Counted from the first letter of the stretch, positions 53,833-62,923 are shown. The stretch is 64,000 bases of DNA from Streptomyces sp. LBL (GCF_029893585.1 NZ_JARXYX010000024.1:83875-147874), one strand, 5' to 3'. Program-made: numbers and translations. Notes: generated by a model from the letters alone, not told the origin.

Positions 53833-54914
53833 CGCACGCCACCCCGGGCAGGCCGGACCCCCAACGCTTCCTGCGCGGCGGCGAGTTCGGCGGCCAGCAC
53901 CTCCACCAGCCGCCCCGCGGGGAGATCGCGGGCCATCCGGTGGCCCTGTCCCGCCCACAGCGCCATGCCCTGCGCGTCGCCCGCCTTGGCCGCCGCCTTG
54001 CGCAGCGGCGAGGTCAGGTGGTGGAGCTCCGGGTAGGCGGCGGGCGCGTACGGCCCGTGTTCGCGCAGGAACCGGTTGACCAGGCCGCGCGCCGGGCGCC
54101 CGGAGAAGGCCCGGGTCAACTCCGTACGAACGAACAGAGGGTTGGTCAGGGCCTGCTTGTGCACGGCGCTCGCGCCGGACTCGGGGGTGGCGAGGAACGC
54201 CGTGCCGAGCTGGGCCGCGCTCGCGCCCGCGGCGAGCGTGGCGGCGATCTGGCTGCCGCGCATGATGCCGCCGGCCGCGATGATCGGGATGCGTACGGTC
54301 TCGCGGATCTGTGCGATCAGCGACAGCAGTCCGATGCCGGAGCCGTCGGTCTCCGGGAGGTCCCGGTGGGTGCCCTGGTGGCCGCCCGCCTCCACGCCCT
54401 GCGCGATCACCGCGTCGGCGCCCGCCATCTCGACGGCGAGGGCCTCCTCCGGGGTGGTCGCGGTGACCAGGGTGAAGGTGCCGGCCCGGCGCAGCGAGTC
54501 CAGGACGTCCGGGCCGGGGGTGCCGAAGTGGAAGGAGACCACCGGCACCGGGTTGTCGAGCAGCACCGCGAGCTTGGCGTCGTAGCCGTCGTCACGGCCG
54601 CTCTCGGGGTCGCCGAGCTCTGTCTCGTACCAGGAGGCCTCGCCGGCCAGCTGATGGGCGTAGACGTCCACCGCGGCCGGGTCCGCGTACTCCGGCTGCG
54701 GCATGAAGATGTTCACGCCGAAGGGACGGGACGTGAGGCTCCGCAGCTGCTTGATCTCCTGGTACAGGCCGTCGGCCGTCTTGTACCCGGCAGCGAGGAA
54801 CCCCAGCCCGCCGGCCTCGCACACGGCGGCGCCCAGCGTCGGTACGGAGACACCGCCCGCCATGGGGGCCTGCACGATCGGATGAGGGAAAAGATCGGTC
54901 AGTGCGGAGGACAT
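53829..54914 (-). CDS. Nitronate monooxygenase-like FMN enzyme (2-nitropropane dioxygenase family)
   Basis: A 361-aa TIM-barrel FMN protein. Motifs: IVQAPMAGGVSVPTLGAAV, GGLGFLAAGYK, AVIAQGVEAGGHQGTH, PIIAAGGIM and GTAFLATPES. These fit the family that oxidises alkyl nitronates; the physiological substrate is unknown. It is the first gene of a coupled pair with rsmE. Confidence 0.92.
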   Translation of the reverse strand: MSSALTDLFPHPIVQAPMAGGVSVPTLGAAVCEAGGLGFLAAGYKTADGLYQEIKQLRSLTSRPFGVNIFMPQPEYADPAAVDVYAHQLAGEASWYETELGDPESGRDDGYDAKLAVLLDNPVPVVSFHFGTPGPDVLDSLRRAGTFTLVTATTPEEALAVEMAGADAVIAQGVEAGGHQGTHRDLPETDGSGIGLLSLIAQIRETVRIPIIAAGGIMRGSQIAATLAAGASAAQLGTAFLATPESGASAVHKQALTNPLFVRTELTRAFSGRPARGLVNRFLREHGPYAPAAYPELHHLTSPLRKAAAKAGDAQGMALWAGQGHRMARDLPAGRLVEVLAAELAAAQEALGVRPARGGVR

Positions 54915-55035
54915 GACGGCATGTTGTCACGTCTTCCGAACAAGTCCGAAATCGAGCCTTTCCCTTGGCACATGCCAGCGGTGGACGGGCAGGGCAGGGG
55001 CGGCGGGCGGCGGACAACCGCCCGCAGCCACCCCG

Positions 55036-56175
55036 TCAGCGACCGTTGAACGCGTCCTTCAGCCGGGAGAACAACCCCTGCTGCCCCGGCTGGAACTGTC
55101 CCAGCGGGCGCTCCTCGCCGCGCAGTTTCGCCAGCTCGCGCAGGAGCCGTTCCTGCTCGGGGTCGAGCTTGCTCGGGGTCTGGACCTCGACGTGCACGAT
55201 GAGGTCGCCCCGGCCGCCGCCGCGCAGGTGGGTGACACCGCGACTGTGCAGCGGGATCGACTGGCCGGACTGGGTGCCGGGCCGGATGTCGACCTCCTCC
55301 AGGCCGTCCAGCGTCTCCAGCGGGACCTTGGTGCCCAGGGCCGCCGCGGTCATCGGGAGGGTGACCGTGCAGTGCAGGTCGTCGCCCCGGCGCTGGAACT
55401 GCGAATGCGGCAGCTCGTGGATCTCGACGTACAGGTCGCCGGCGGGACCGCCGCCGGGGCCGACCTCGCCCTCGCCCGCGAGCTGGATCCGTGTGCCGTT
55501 GTCGACACCGGCGGGGATCTTCACCGTCAGCGTGCGCCGCGAGCGGATCCGTCCGTCACCCGCGCACTCCGGGCACGGCGTCGGGACGACGGTCCCGAAG
55601 CCCTGGCACTGCGGACACGGCCGGGACGTCATGACCTGGCCGAGGAAGGACCGGGTGACCTGCGAGACCTCACCCCGGCCGCGGCACATGTCACATGTCT
55701 GGGCGGAGGTGCCCGGCGCCGCGCCCTCGCCGCTGCAGGTGGTGCAGACGACGGCCGTGTCGACCTGGATGTCCTTCGTGGTGCCGAAGGCCGCCTCGTC
55801 GAGCTCGATCTCCAGCCGGATCATCGCGTCCTGGCCGCGCCGGGTGCGCGAGCGCGGACCGCGCTGGGACGCCGTACCGAAGAAGGCGTCCATGATGTCG
55901 GAGAAGTTGCCGAAGCCGCCGGCGCCGAAGCCGCCCGCGCCACCGGCGCCGCCCGCCTGCGAGAGGGGGTCGCCGCCCAGGTCGTAGACCTGCTTCTTCT
56001 GCGGGTCCGACAGCACCTCGTAAGCGGCGTTGATCTCCTTGAACCGCTCCTGGGTCTTCGGATCGGGGTTGACGTCCGGATGCAGCTCGCGTGCGAGCCG
56101 CCGGAAGGCCTTCTTGATCTCTTCCTGCGACGCGTCGCGGCGCACGCCGAGAACGGCGTAGTAGTCCGTGGCCAC
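55036..56175 (-). CDS. dnaJ: Chaperone DnaJ2
   Basis: A 379-aa Hsp40 co-chaperone that stimulates DnaK. The J domain opens YYAVLGVRRDASQEEIKKAF with HPD in ELHPDVNPD. A Gly-rich segment follows (QAGGAGGAGGFGAGGFG). The zinc centre has four CxxCxGxG-type motifs (CTTCSGEG, CDMCRGRG, CPQCQGFG, CPECAGDG). The C-terminal substrate-binding domain ends QGLFSRLKDAFNGR. It begins directly after the hrcA stop, so hrcA-dnaJ is one heat-shock operon controlled by CIRCE. Confidence 0.97.
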   Translation of the reverse strand: MATDYYAVLGVRRDASQEEIKKAFRRLARELHPDVNPDPKTQERFKEINAAYEVLSDPQKKQVYDLGGDPLSQAGGAGGAGGFGAGGFGNFSDIMDAFFGTASQRGPRSRTRRGQDAMIRLEIELDEAAFGTTKDIQVDTAVVCTTCSGEGAAPGTSAQTCDMCRGRGEVSQVTRSFLGQVMTSRPCPQCQGFGTVVPTPCPECAGDGRIRSRRTLTVKIPAGVDNGTRIQLAGEGEVGPGGGPAGDLYVEIHELPHSQFQRRGDDLHCTVTLPMTAAALGTKVPLETLDGLEEVDIRPGTQSGQSIPLHSRGVTHLRGGGRGDLIVHVEVQTPSKLDPEQERLLRELAKLRGEERPLGQFQPGQQGLFSRLKDAFNGR

Positions 56176-57192
56176 TTACGACTCCGCCAGGATCTGTCCG
56201 ACGTACCGTGCCACTGCGCGTACCGCTCCCATCGTTCCCGGGTAATCCATGCGGGTCGGTCCGACCACGCCGAGCTTGGCTACTGCCTCGTTGCCCGAAC
56301 CGTAGCCGACCGACACGACGGACGTGGAGTTGAGTCCCTCATAGGCGTTCTCGTGACCGATGCGTACGGTCATGCCCGAATCCCCGGCCTCACCAAGGAG
56401 CTTGAGAAGCACGACCTGCTCCTCGAGTGCCTCCAGGACGGGCCGGATGGTGAGGGGAAAGTCATGTCCGAAGCGGGTCAGATTGGCGGTGCCGCCGATC
56501 ATCAGCCGCTCCTCGTTCTCTTCGACGAGTGTCTCCAGGAGGGTGGAGAGCACCGTGGTGACCGCACCGCGGTCCTCCAGGTCGAAGGCCTCCGGCAGGT
56601 CCTCCACCAGGCGCGGCACGTCGGCGAAACGACGGCCCGCGACCCGGCTGTTGAGCCGCGCCCGCAGATCCGCGAGCGAGGTCTCGCTGACCGGCGCCGG
56701 GCAGTCGACCATCCGCTGCTCGACCCGGCCGGTGTCCGTGATCAGCACGAGCATCACGCGCGCGGGGGCGAGCGAGAGCAGCTCCACGTGCCGCACGGTC
56801 GAGCGGGTCAGCGAGGGGTACTGCACGACCGCGACCTGCCGGGTCAGCTGCGCGAGCAGCCGCACCGTCCGGGCCACGACGTCGTCCAGGTCGACCGCGC
56901 CGTCGAGGAAGTTCTGGATGGCGCGCCGCTCGGGCGCGGTCATCGGCTTGACGCCGGCCAGCTTGTCGACGAACAGCCGGTACCCCTTGTCCGTGGGGAT
57001 CCGCCCGGCACTGGTGTGCGGCTGGGCGATGTACCCCTCGTCCTCCAGGGCCGCCATGTCGTTGCGGACCGTCGCCGGGGAGACGCCGAGGCCGTGGCGC
57101 TCGGTGAGCGCCTTGGACCCGACGGGCTCCTCGGTGCCGACGTAGTCCTGGACGATGGCGCGCAGCACCTGAAGCCTGCGTTCACTCAGCAT
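56176..57192 (-). CDS. hrcA: Heat-shock repressor HrcA
   Basis: A 338-aa repressor of CIRCE-controlled genes. The N-terminal winged helix (LSERRLQVLRAIVQDYVGTEEPVGSKALTERHGLGVSPATVRNDMAALE) precedes the GAF-like and dimerisation domains. The start ATG at 57192 has GGAGG upstream; the frame is open to 57303, but the CIRCE operator lies in that stretch. It is autoregulated through that operator and cotranscribed with dnaJ. Confidence 0.97.
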   Translation of the reverse strand: MLSERRLQVLRAIVQDYVGTEEPVGSKALTERHGLGVSPATVRNDMAALEDEGYIAQPHTSAGRIPTDKGYRLFVDKLAGVKPMTAPERRAIQNFLDGAVDLDDVVARTVRLLAQLTRQVAVVQYPSLTRSTVRHVELLSLAPARVMLVLITDTGRVEQRMVDCPAPVSETSLADLRARLNSRVAGRRFADVPRLVEDLPEAFDLEDRGAVTTVLSTLLETLVEENEERLMIGGTANLTRFGHDFPLTIRPVLEALEEQVVLLKLLGEAGDSGMTVRIGHENAYEGLNSTSVVSVGYGSGNEAVAKLGVVGPTRMDYPGTMGAVRAVARYVGQILAES

Positions 57193-57232
57193 CGCGCACA
57201 CACCTCCAGAGGTCGTCCCCGTCGCGCCTGGC

Positions 57233-57259
57233 CTGGCACTCGTCACATCCGAGTGCCAG
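57233..57259 (-). promoter_or_regulatory. CIRCE operator
   Basis: CTGGCACTC (57233-57241), nine bases, GAGTGCCAG (57251-57259): a perfect CIRCE-type inverted repeat with the standard N9 spacer. It lies 41-67 bases upstream of the hrcA start codon and is the expected HrcA-binding site. Confidence 0.95.
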
Positions 57260-57356
57260 CGTTCCCCGGCCCAGTGTACGGCCGTGGGGTACGCCCCGGG
57301 CAAGGCCGGTCCCGCGAGACCGCGCCCGGACGTGCTGTCTTGGCTAGCGTCGCGGT

Positions 57357-58085
57357 ATGACGGTGACTTGGGAAGAGCTGGGATGGCAACGGGTGGCGGC
57401 CGGGGTCGGCCGGTGCCGGCTGCCGGGCTGGGACTGCACGGTGGGGCTGGTCGTCGGTGAGGGTACCGCGCTGTTGATCGATTCCGGGTCGAGTCTCGGG
57501 GAGGGCGGGCGGCTGCGAGGACAGGCGGAGCGGCTCACCGGTCACCGTGTGACTCATCTCGCGCTTACCCACCCCCACTTCGATCATGTCTTCGGCGCCG
57601 CGGCGTTCTCGGGGGCGGAGATGTTCGGCGCGGTGGGCATCGAGACGACGGTCGACGGGCGCCGCGCGCGGGAGGAGCTGCGCGCGGACGCCGTACGCAA
57701 CGGCCTGGACGCCTCCCTGGCGGACGAGGCGGCCGAGGTCCTGGTCGTGCCCCGCCACCGGGTCTTCGGCGAGTGGACCCTCGACCTGGGTGACGGCCGG
57801 CGGGTTCTGCTGGCGAACGTGGGCCCCGGCCACACCGCCCACGACCTCGCGGTCCTCGTCCCCGGCTCCCCCGAGGTGGTCTTCTGCGGCGACCTGGTCG
57901 AGGAGTCCGGCGAACCCCAGGCGGGCCCCGACGCCGCCCCGGCCCACTGGCCCGCCGCGCTGGACCGGCTCCTCGATTTGGGCGGCGAGGACGCGCTGTA
58001 CGTGCCCGGTCACGGAGCGGTGGTGGACGCGGCCTTCGTACGGGCACAACGCGACGCGCTGGCAGCGCGTTTCGGCGTGTCGTAG
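57357..58085 (+). CDS. Metallo-beta-lactamase-fold hydrolase
   Basis: A 242-aa MBL-fold protein. The metal-binding motif is LTHPHFDHV (HxHxDH with Phe), followed by GPGHTAHDL, VVFCGDLVEESG and the final VPGHG. No domain beyond the hydrolase fold is present and the substrate is unknown. The ATG at 57357 lies in the region divergent from hrcA. The next gene on the strand starts 34 bases after its stop. Confidence 0.9.
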   Translation: MTVTWEELGWQRVAAGVGRCRLPGWDCTVGLVVGEGTALLIDSGSSLGEGGRLRGQAERLTGHRVTHLALTHPHFDHVFGAAAFSGAEMFGAVGIETTVDGRRAREELRADAVRNGLDASLADEAAEVLVVPRHRVFGEWTLDLGDGRRVLLANVGPGHTAHDLAVLVPGSPEVVFCGDLVEESGEPQAGPDAAPAHWPAALDRLLDLGGEDALYVPGHGAVVDAAFVRAQRDALAARFGVS

Positions 58086-58119
58086 GTGCTCCTCGGCCGC
58101 TTCTCCTATCGTCATCCGA

Positions 58120-58938
58120 ATGCGCCAGTATTCTCCGGACCTGACCCCGCCGTGGAAGAAGCCCAAGCCCGTACCCGAGGTCCCGGCGGAGCCCGGCCTG
58201 GTGGTCGAGGAGCCGGGGACGGGGTTCTGCGGTGCGGTGATCCGCTGCGAGGCCGGAACGGTCACCCTGGAGGACCGCCACGGCAAGCACCGGGTCTTTC
58301 CGCTGGAACCGAGCGGCTTCCTCCTCGAAGGCCGGGTGGTGACCCTGGTCCGGCCGCCGTCGACGACTCCGGTACGTCCGTCCCGTACCGCCTCCGGTTC
58401 GGTCGCCGTCCCCGGCGCACGGGCCCGGGTGGCCCGCGCCGGCCGTATCTACGTCGAGGGCCGGCACGACGCGGAACTGGTCGAGAAGGTGTGGGGCGAC
58501 GACCTGCGCGTCGAGGGCGTGGTCGTGGAGTACCTGGGGGGCGTGGACGACCTCCCGTCGATCGTGGCCGACTTCGCGCCGGGCCCGGACGCCCGGCTGG
58601 GCGTGCTGGTGGACCACCTGGTGCCGGGCACGAAGGAGTGGCGCATCGCCGAGTCGGTGACGAGTGAGCACGCCCTGGTGGTGGGCCACCCGTACATCGA
58701 CATCTGGGAGGCGGTGAAGCCGTCCGCCGTGGGCATCGAGGCGTGGCCCCGGGTGCCGCGCGGCCAGGACTGGAAGACGGGGGTGTGCCGGGCCGTGGGC
58801 TGGCCGGAGAACACGGGGGCGGTGTGGCAGGCGATCCTGAAGCGGGTGGGGTCCTACAAGGACCTGGAGCCGGAGTTGCTGGGGAGGGTGGAGGAGCTGA
58901 TCGACTTCGTCACGGACCCCGGCTTGACGCCCTTGTAG
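58120..58938 (+). CDS. DUF3097 protein
   Basis: A 272-aa actinobacterial protein of unknown function. It starts MRQYSPDLTPPWKKPKPVPE, has a beta-rich N-terminal part (GTVTLEDRHGKHRVFPLEPSG) and a C-terminal alpha/beta domain with RIYVEGRHDAELVEKVWGDDLR, VLVDHLVPGTKE and VVGHPYIDIWEAVKP. The Glu in VEGRHDAELVEKVWG and the later Asp residues resemble a Toprim-type acidic site, which is my inference. It lies just after the MBL gene, in a region convergent with a Uma2 remnant. Confidence 0.85.
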   Translation: MRQYSPDLTPPWKKPKPVPEVPAEPGLVVEEPGTGFCGAVIRCEAGTVTLEDRHGKHRVFPLEPSGFLLEGRVVTLVRPPSTTPVRPSRTASGSVAVPGARARVARAGRIYVEGRHDAELVEKVWGDDLRVEGVVVEYLGGVDDLPSIVADFAPGPDARLGVLVDHLVPGTKEWRIAESVTSEHALVVGHPYIDIWEAVKPSAVGIEAWPRVPRGQDWKTGVCRAVGWPENTGAVWQAILKRVGSYKDLEPELLGRVEELIDFVTDPGLTPL

Positions 58939-59165
58939 GTGCCGAACTCGCTCGTGTCGAGTTCGATGCCGAGCGATTCCAGCGAGAGGGCGGCGCCGAA
59001 GGTGGTGATCCGCTGGGCCCGGTGGTCGGCTTCGTCCCCTGTGCCGATGGGCTCCGTGAGCAGAACGCAATGTGCCACGATCGGGTCGACGATGAGGTAG
59101 GCCGGGATTTCGCCTGCCGCGTCAGGGACCGAACGGGCGTCGTGCAGGGATTCGCCCTCCAGCGT
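58854..59165 (-). pseudogene. Uma2-family endonuclease, C-terminal remnant
   Basis: The minus-strand reading contains GEIPAYLIVDPIVAHCVLLT, then a segment ending SLGIELDTSEFGTYKG, matching the C-terminus of Uma2 (DUF820) proteins (YLIVDP...LTEP...F...LELDTSEF). The N-terminal half with the PD-(D/E)xK core start is missing, and hemW begins immediately upstream. The frame then runs 85 bases antisense into the DUF3097 gene. A decayed gene fragment. Confidence 0.75.
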
Positions 59166-59167
59166 GA

Positions 59168-60400
59168 TCAGTCCACCAGGTCCCTGACCACCGCGTCCGC
59201 CAACAACCGCCCCCGCAGCGTCAGCACGGCACGCCCCGCCTCGTAGGGCCGGTCTTGGAGCAGGCCGTCCGAGAGCGCCCGTCGGGACGCGGCAAGCCCC
59301 TCCGTCCGCAGGAGATCCAGCGGGACCCCCTCCCGCAACCGCAGCTCCAGCAGAATCCGCTCCACCCGGCGGTCCTCCTCCGAGAGGATCTCCCGCCCGG
59401 CCCCCGGCGACCGCCCCGCCGCCAGCGCCGCCGCGTACGCCCCCGGATGCTTCACGTTCCACCAGCGCACCCCGCCCACGTGCGAGTGCGCCCCCGGTCC
59501 CGCCCCCCACCAGTCGGCGCCCCGCCAGTACAGCTCGTTGTGCAGACAGCGCCCCGCGTCCGAGGTCGCCCAGTTCGACACCTCGTACCAGTCGAACCCG
59601 GCCGCCGCCAGTGTCTCCTCGGCGATCAGATACCGGTCCGCGTGCACGTCGTCGTCCGTCATCGGCACCTCGCCGCGGCGGATCCGCCGGGCCAGCTGCG
59701 TACCCTCCTCGACGATCAGCGCGTACGCCGAGACGTGGTCCGGACCGGCCCCCAGCGCCGCTTGGAGCGAGGACCGCCAGTCGTCGTCCGACTCGCCGGG
59801 CGTGCCGTAGATCAGGTCCAGGTTGACGTGCTCGAACCCGGCCGCGCGGGCCTCCGCCACACACGCCTCCGGACGCCCCGGTGTGTGCGTACGGTCCAGC
59901 ACGCGCAGCACGTGCTGCTGCGCGCTCTGCATACCGAAGGAGATCCGGTTGAAGCCGCCCTGCCGAAGCTCCGCGAGGTAGGCCGGGTCCACCGACTCCG
60001 GGTTCGCCTCGGTGGTGATCTCCGCGTCCGCCGCGAGGCCGAACTCGTCGCGGATCGCCGCCAGCATGCGTACGAGATCGCCCGCGGCCAGCAGCGTGGG
60101 CGTGCCGCCGCCGACGAAGACCGTACGGACCTCGCGCGGGTCGTCGCCGAGGACCTTGCGGGCCAGCCTGACCTCGTCGGTCAGGGTGTCCGCGTAGTTG
60201 TCGCGGGAGGCGAGGACACCGCCGGTGCCGCGCAGCTCGGTCGCCGTGTACGTGTTGAAGTCGCAGTAGCCGCAGCGGGTCGCGCAGTACGGGACGTGCA
60301 GATAGAACCCGAGGGGACGGTCGGCCGCCCCGGCGAGCGCGGACGCGGGGAGGGCGCCGTCGTCGGGGACGGGCTCGCCGTCGGGGAGTGCGGAAGGCAT
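59168..60400 (-). CDS. hemW: HemW, radical SAM heme chaperone (CPO-like)
   Basis: A 410-aa radical SAM protein. The cluster motif is CATRCGYCDF (CxxxCxxC). Downstream motifs are FVGGGTPTLL, ITTEANPESV, FNRISFGMQSAQQHVLRVLDRTH and LIYGTPGES. HemW proteins carry or insert heme and are distinct from coproporphyrinogen oxidase HemN, although annotated likewise. The ATG at 60400 is preceded by a G-rich stretch; the frame upstream runs into a 25-bp tandem repeat. hemW usually neighbours hrcA-dnaJ in actinomycetes, as here. Confidence 0.93.
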   Translation of the reverse strand: MPSALPDGEPVPDDGALPASALAGAADRPLGFYLHVPYCATRCGYCDFNTYTATELRGTGGVLASRDNYADTLTDEVRLARKVLGDDPREVRTVFVGGGTPTLLAAGDLVRMLAAIRDEFGLAADAEITTEANPESVDPAYLAELRQGGFNRISFGMQSAQQHVLRVLDRTHTPGRPEACVAEARAAGFEHVNLDLIYGTPGESDDDWRSSLQAALGAGPDHVSAYALIVEEGTQLARRIRRGEVPMTDDDVHADRYLIAEETLAAAGFDWYEVSNWATSDAGRCLHNELYWRGADWWGAGPGAHSHVGGVRWWNVKHPGAYAAALAAGRSPGAGREILSEEDRRVERILLELRLREGVPLDLLRTEGLAASRRALSDGLLQDRPYEAGRAVLTLRGRLLADAVVRDLVD

Positions 60401-60410
60401 ACCCCCATTG

Positions 60411-60585
60411 TCCCGTACCTGCGGGCGGCCATCTGTCCCGTACCTGCGGACGGCCATCTGTCCCGTACCGACGAGCGCCCGTCTTTCCCGCGCTTACGGG
60501 CGTCCATCTGTCCCGCACCTACGGGCGGCCGTCTGTCCCGCACCCACGGGCGCCCACTTGTCCTGTGCCGACGGCCGCACCCGTC
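60411..60585. repeat. 25-bp tandem repeat, seven units, in front of hemW
   Basis: Seven consecutive units of exactly 25 bases start at 60411, 60436, 60461, 60486, 60511, 60536 and 60561. The core is TCCCGTACCTGCGGGCGGCC with variants at a few positions. The array fills the gap between hemW and the SpoIIE-type phosphatase gene, both on the minus strand, so it is in the hemW promoter/leader region. No spacers are present, so it is not a CRISPR. Confidence 0.95.
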
Positions 60586-60589
60586 GCCG

Positions 60590-62821
60590 TTACTCGGCCT
60601 GCAGTACCAGCAGCGCCAGGTCGTCCGCCGGCGGCCGTACCCCGAACTCGTGCACCAGCCGCTTGATCCGCGCCGCGATCAGCTCCGCGTCGAGCCCCAC
60701 GCACCCGGCCAGCGCCTCGGCGAGCCCGTCCTCGTCGTCGAACTGCCGGGAGCCGCTGCGCCGCTCGGTCACCCCGTCCGTCACGCACAGCAGGCTGTCG
60801 CCGGAGCGCAGCTCGAAGGTCTCGCTGGTGTACGTGGCGTCCTCGATGACCCCGATGAGGGTCTGCGGGTGCGCTGCCGTACGGACCTCGCCGCCCGCCC
60901 CGAGCAGCAGCGGCAGCGGGTGTCCGGCGGAGGCGAGGGTGCAGCGCACACCGCCGTCGAAGGGCGCGAGTTCGCCGTAGAGGAGGGACAGGAACCGGGT
61001 CTGCGGGCCGTCGCCGGGGCCTGTCGGCCGGCCGCCCGCGGCGGCCAGCGCGCGGGCCGCCGCGTCCGCGGCCTCCGTGGCGTCGTCGAGGAGCAGCTGG
61101 TTGAGGCGGTCCAGGACGTCGGCGACGCGGTAGCCCTCGCGGGCCAGCAGCCGCAGCCAGGGCCGGGCGAGGCCGATGACGACGGCGGCCTCGGGTCCCT
61201 TGCCCTGGACGTCGCCGACGGCGAAGCACCAGCGTCCGTCGCCGGCCGGGAAGATGTCGTAGAAGTCACCGCTGGGTCCGCCCTTGTCACACGGCTCGTA
61301 CACCAGTGCGCTGCGCATCCCGGGTATCTCGGCGACCGCGCCGGGCAGCAGGCCGCGCTGCAGGACGGCGCTGATGGTGGCCTGCCGGGCGTACTGGCGG
61401 GCGGCGCCGATGGCGAGCGCCACCCGGCGGCTGAGGTCCTCCACGAGTCCGGTGATCTCGTCGGGGTAGCTCTGCAGCCCGGCCCGGCCGATGACCAGGG
61501 TGCCGAGCGGGCGGCCACCGGCCGTCAGACGGTAGGCGAGCGCGGAGCCGTCGGGGCCGAGGGCCTGGCGGGGCCAGGGGAAGGCGGCGGGGCCGGAGCG
61601 GGCCGGGTCGGGCGGGCGTGGCGACTCCTTCTCCAGAGCCCGGCGCAGGTCTTCGATGCGGTGCTCGCCGGCGTGCCAGACCCGGGCCAGCTGCGGTCCG
61701 GTGCCCGCGGGCCCGTCGGCCGTCCAGCCGGCCCGGCCGGTGACCTCGTCCTCCAGCCACACCGCGCACCAGTCGGCGAGCCGGGGCACGATCAGCTGTC
61801 CGGCGAGCGCGGCCACCAGGTTCTCGTCGAGCTGACCGGCGAGCAGGTCGGAGGCCTCGGCGAGAAAGGACAGGGCGCCTCGGCCCAGCCAGTCACGTTC
61901 CTCTTCGGTGCGCTGCGGCTCGGGGGCGAGTATCCCGGCGACGTGCAGACCGCGCTCCCCGGCGGACGCGGCGTGTTCCCCCGCCGTCGGGACGCCGTGC
62001 GCGGGCAGCCGCGCCCACACCGTCTTGGCGCCGGTGCGGTAGGTGATCCCCCAGGACTCGGCGAGTGCGGCGACCAGCCGCAGCCCTCGCCCGTGCTCCG
62101 GTGTCTCGTACGGCGGTTCGACCGCGACGTCGCGCGGGGCGCGGGAGGGGTGGTGGTCCAGGACCTCGACGACGACGGCGCCCGTCTCCGCCTCCAGCCG
62201 GCATTCCACCGCGACGTCGGTCCCCGCGTACACCACGGCGTTGGTGACGAGTTCGCTGACGACGGCCACGGCATCGTCGGCCAGCCGGTCACTGAGGTGC
62301 TCGGTGCCGGGCAGCCCTCGCTCGGCCCAGTCGGCGAGCGCGGCCCGTAAGAGCGCGCGGGCGGAGCCCGGCGCGAGGGGGCTGCCGGGGAGGGTGGCGT
62401 GCGTCTCGGCGCGTGGGGTTTCCGGGAGTTCCGGGAGTTCGTCGATGGGCGGATGGGCTTTGGCGCGCGGGGGTTCGTCCGTGGCTGGGTGCGCGTCCGC
62501 GCGCGGGGATGCGGTGGCTGGATGCTCGTCCGCGTACGGGGGCGTGGGGGCTGGATGCTCGTCCGGGCGCGGGGGTGCCGCAGTGGCTGGACGGGTGTCC
62601 GCGCGCGCGGGCGTCGCCGTGGCCGGAAGCACGTCGGTGTACGGGGGCGCGGTGGCCGGATGCGTGTCCGCGCGCGGGGGCGCGGTGGTGGCCGGATGTG
62701 TCTCTGTACGCGGGGGCGCGTCGGCGTGCGGATGTTCTTCGGCACGTGGATGCGCGCCCCCCGGCACAGGCGCACCGGAGGCACGGGAATCGGTTTCCCG
62801 TTGCGTCGGAATGGCCCCCAT
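60590..62821 (-). CDS. SpoIIE-family PP2C phosphatase with HATPase and GAF domains
   Basis: A 743-aa multidomain regulator. Start ATG at 62821, with GGGGAG 6-7 bases upstream, is preferred to GTG at 62854. Residues ~20-135 are a Pro/Ala/Thr-rich region of about 11-aa repeats (HPATAPPRADT-like). Residues ~150-290 are an RsbW-type HATPase (SELVTNAVVYA, GRGLRLVAALAE). Residues ~320-480 are GAF-like. Residues ~500-743 are the SpoIIE/PP2C phosphatase (SGDFYDIFPAGDGRWCFAVGDVQGKGPEAA, TDGVTERR, DDLALLVL). It is predicted to dephosphorylate an anti-anti-sigma factor in a partner-switching pathway, and carries its own kinase-like domain. Confidence 0.93.
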   Translation of the reverse strand: MGAIPTQRETDSRASGAPVPGGAHPRAEEHPHADAPPRTETHPATTAPPRADTHPATAPPYTDVLPATATPARADTRPATAAPPRPDEHPAPTPPYADEHPATASPRADAHPATDEPPRAKAHPPIDELPELPETPRAETHATLPGSPLAPGSARALLRAALADWAERGLPGTEHLSDRLADDAVAVVSELVTNAVVYAGTDVAVECRLEAETGAVVVEVLDHHPSRAPRDVAVEPPYETPEHGRGLRLVAALAESWGITYRTGAKTVWARLPAHGVPTAGEHAASAGERGLHVAGILAPEPQRTEEERDWLGRGALSFLAEASDLLAGQLDENLVAALAGQLIVPRLADWCAVWLEDEVTGRAGWTADGPAGTGPQLARVWHAGEHRIEDLRRALEKESPRPPDPARSGPAAFPWPRQALGPDGSALAYRLTAGGRPLGTLVIGRAGLQSYPDEITGLVEDLSRRVALAIGAARQYARQATISAVLQRGLLPGAVAEIPGMRSALVYEPCDKGGPSGDFYDIFPAGDGRWCFAVGDVQGKGPEAAVVIGLARPWLRLLAREGYRVADVLDRLNQLLLDDATEAADAAARALAAAGGRPTGPGDGPQTRFLSLLYGELAPFDGGVRCTLASAGHPLPLLLGAGGEVRTAAHPQTLIGVIEDATYTSETFELRSGDSLLCVTDGVTERRSGSRQFDDEDGLAEALAGCVGLDAELIAARIKRLVHEFGVRPPADDLALLVLQAE
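62430..62760 (-). repeat. 33-36-bp degenerate repeat encoding HPAT-PPRAD units
   Basis: About eight coding repeats near the start of the SpoIIE-type gene: THPATTAPPRAD, THPATAPPYTD, VLPATATPARAD, TRPATAAPPRPD, EHPAPTPPYAD, EHPATASPRAD, AHPATDEPPRAK. The frame is maintained. It encodes a disordered, proline-rich N-terminal arm. Confidence 0.85.
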
Positions 62822-62923
62822 GGACAGCTCCCCGAGCGGTTCGGACGAATACACCTCAGTCGATGCCGACAGAGTGACAGACTGGCCACGCCCATAAGCG
62901 CCGAGTTACCGAAGTGGGCCGCC

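Noticed and set aside
60411..60585. CRISPR array
   Set aside because: The 25-bp units are directly adjacent with no spacers, and no cas gene is nearby.
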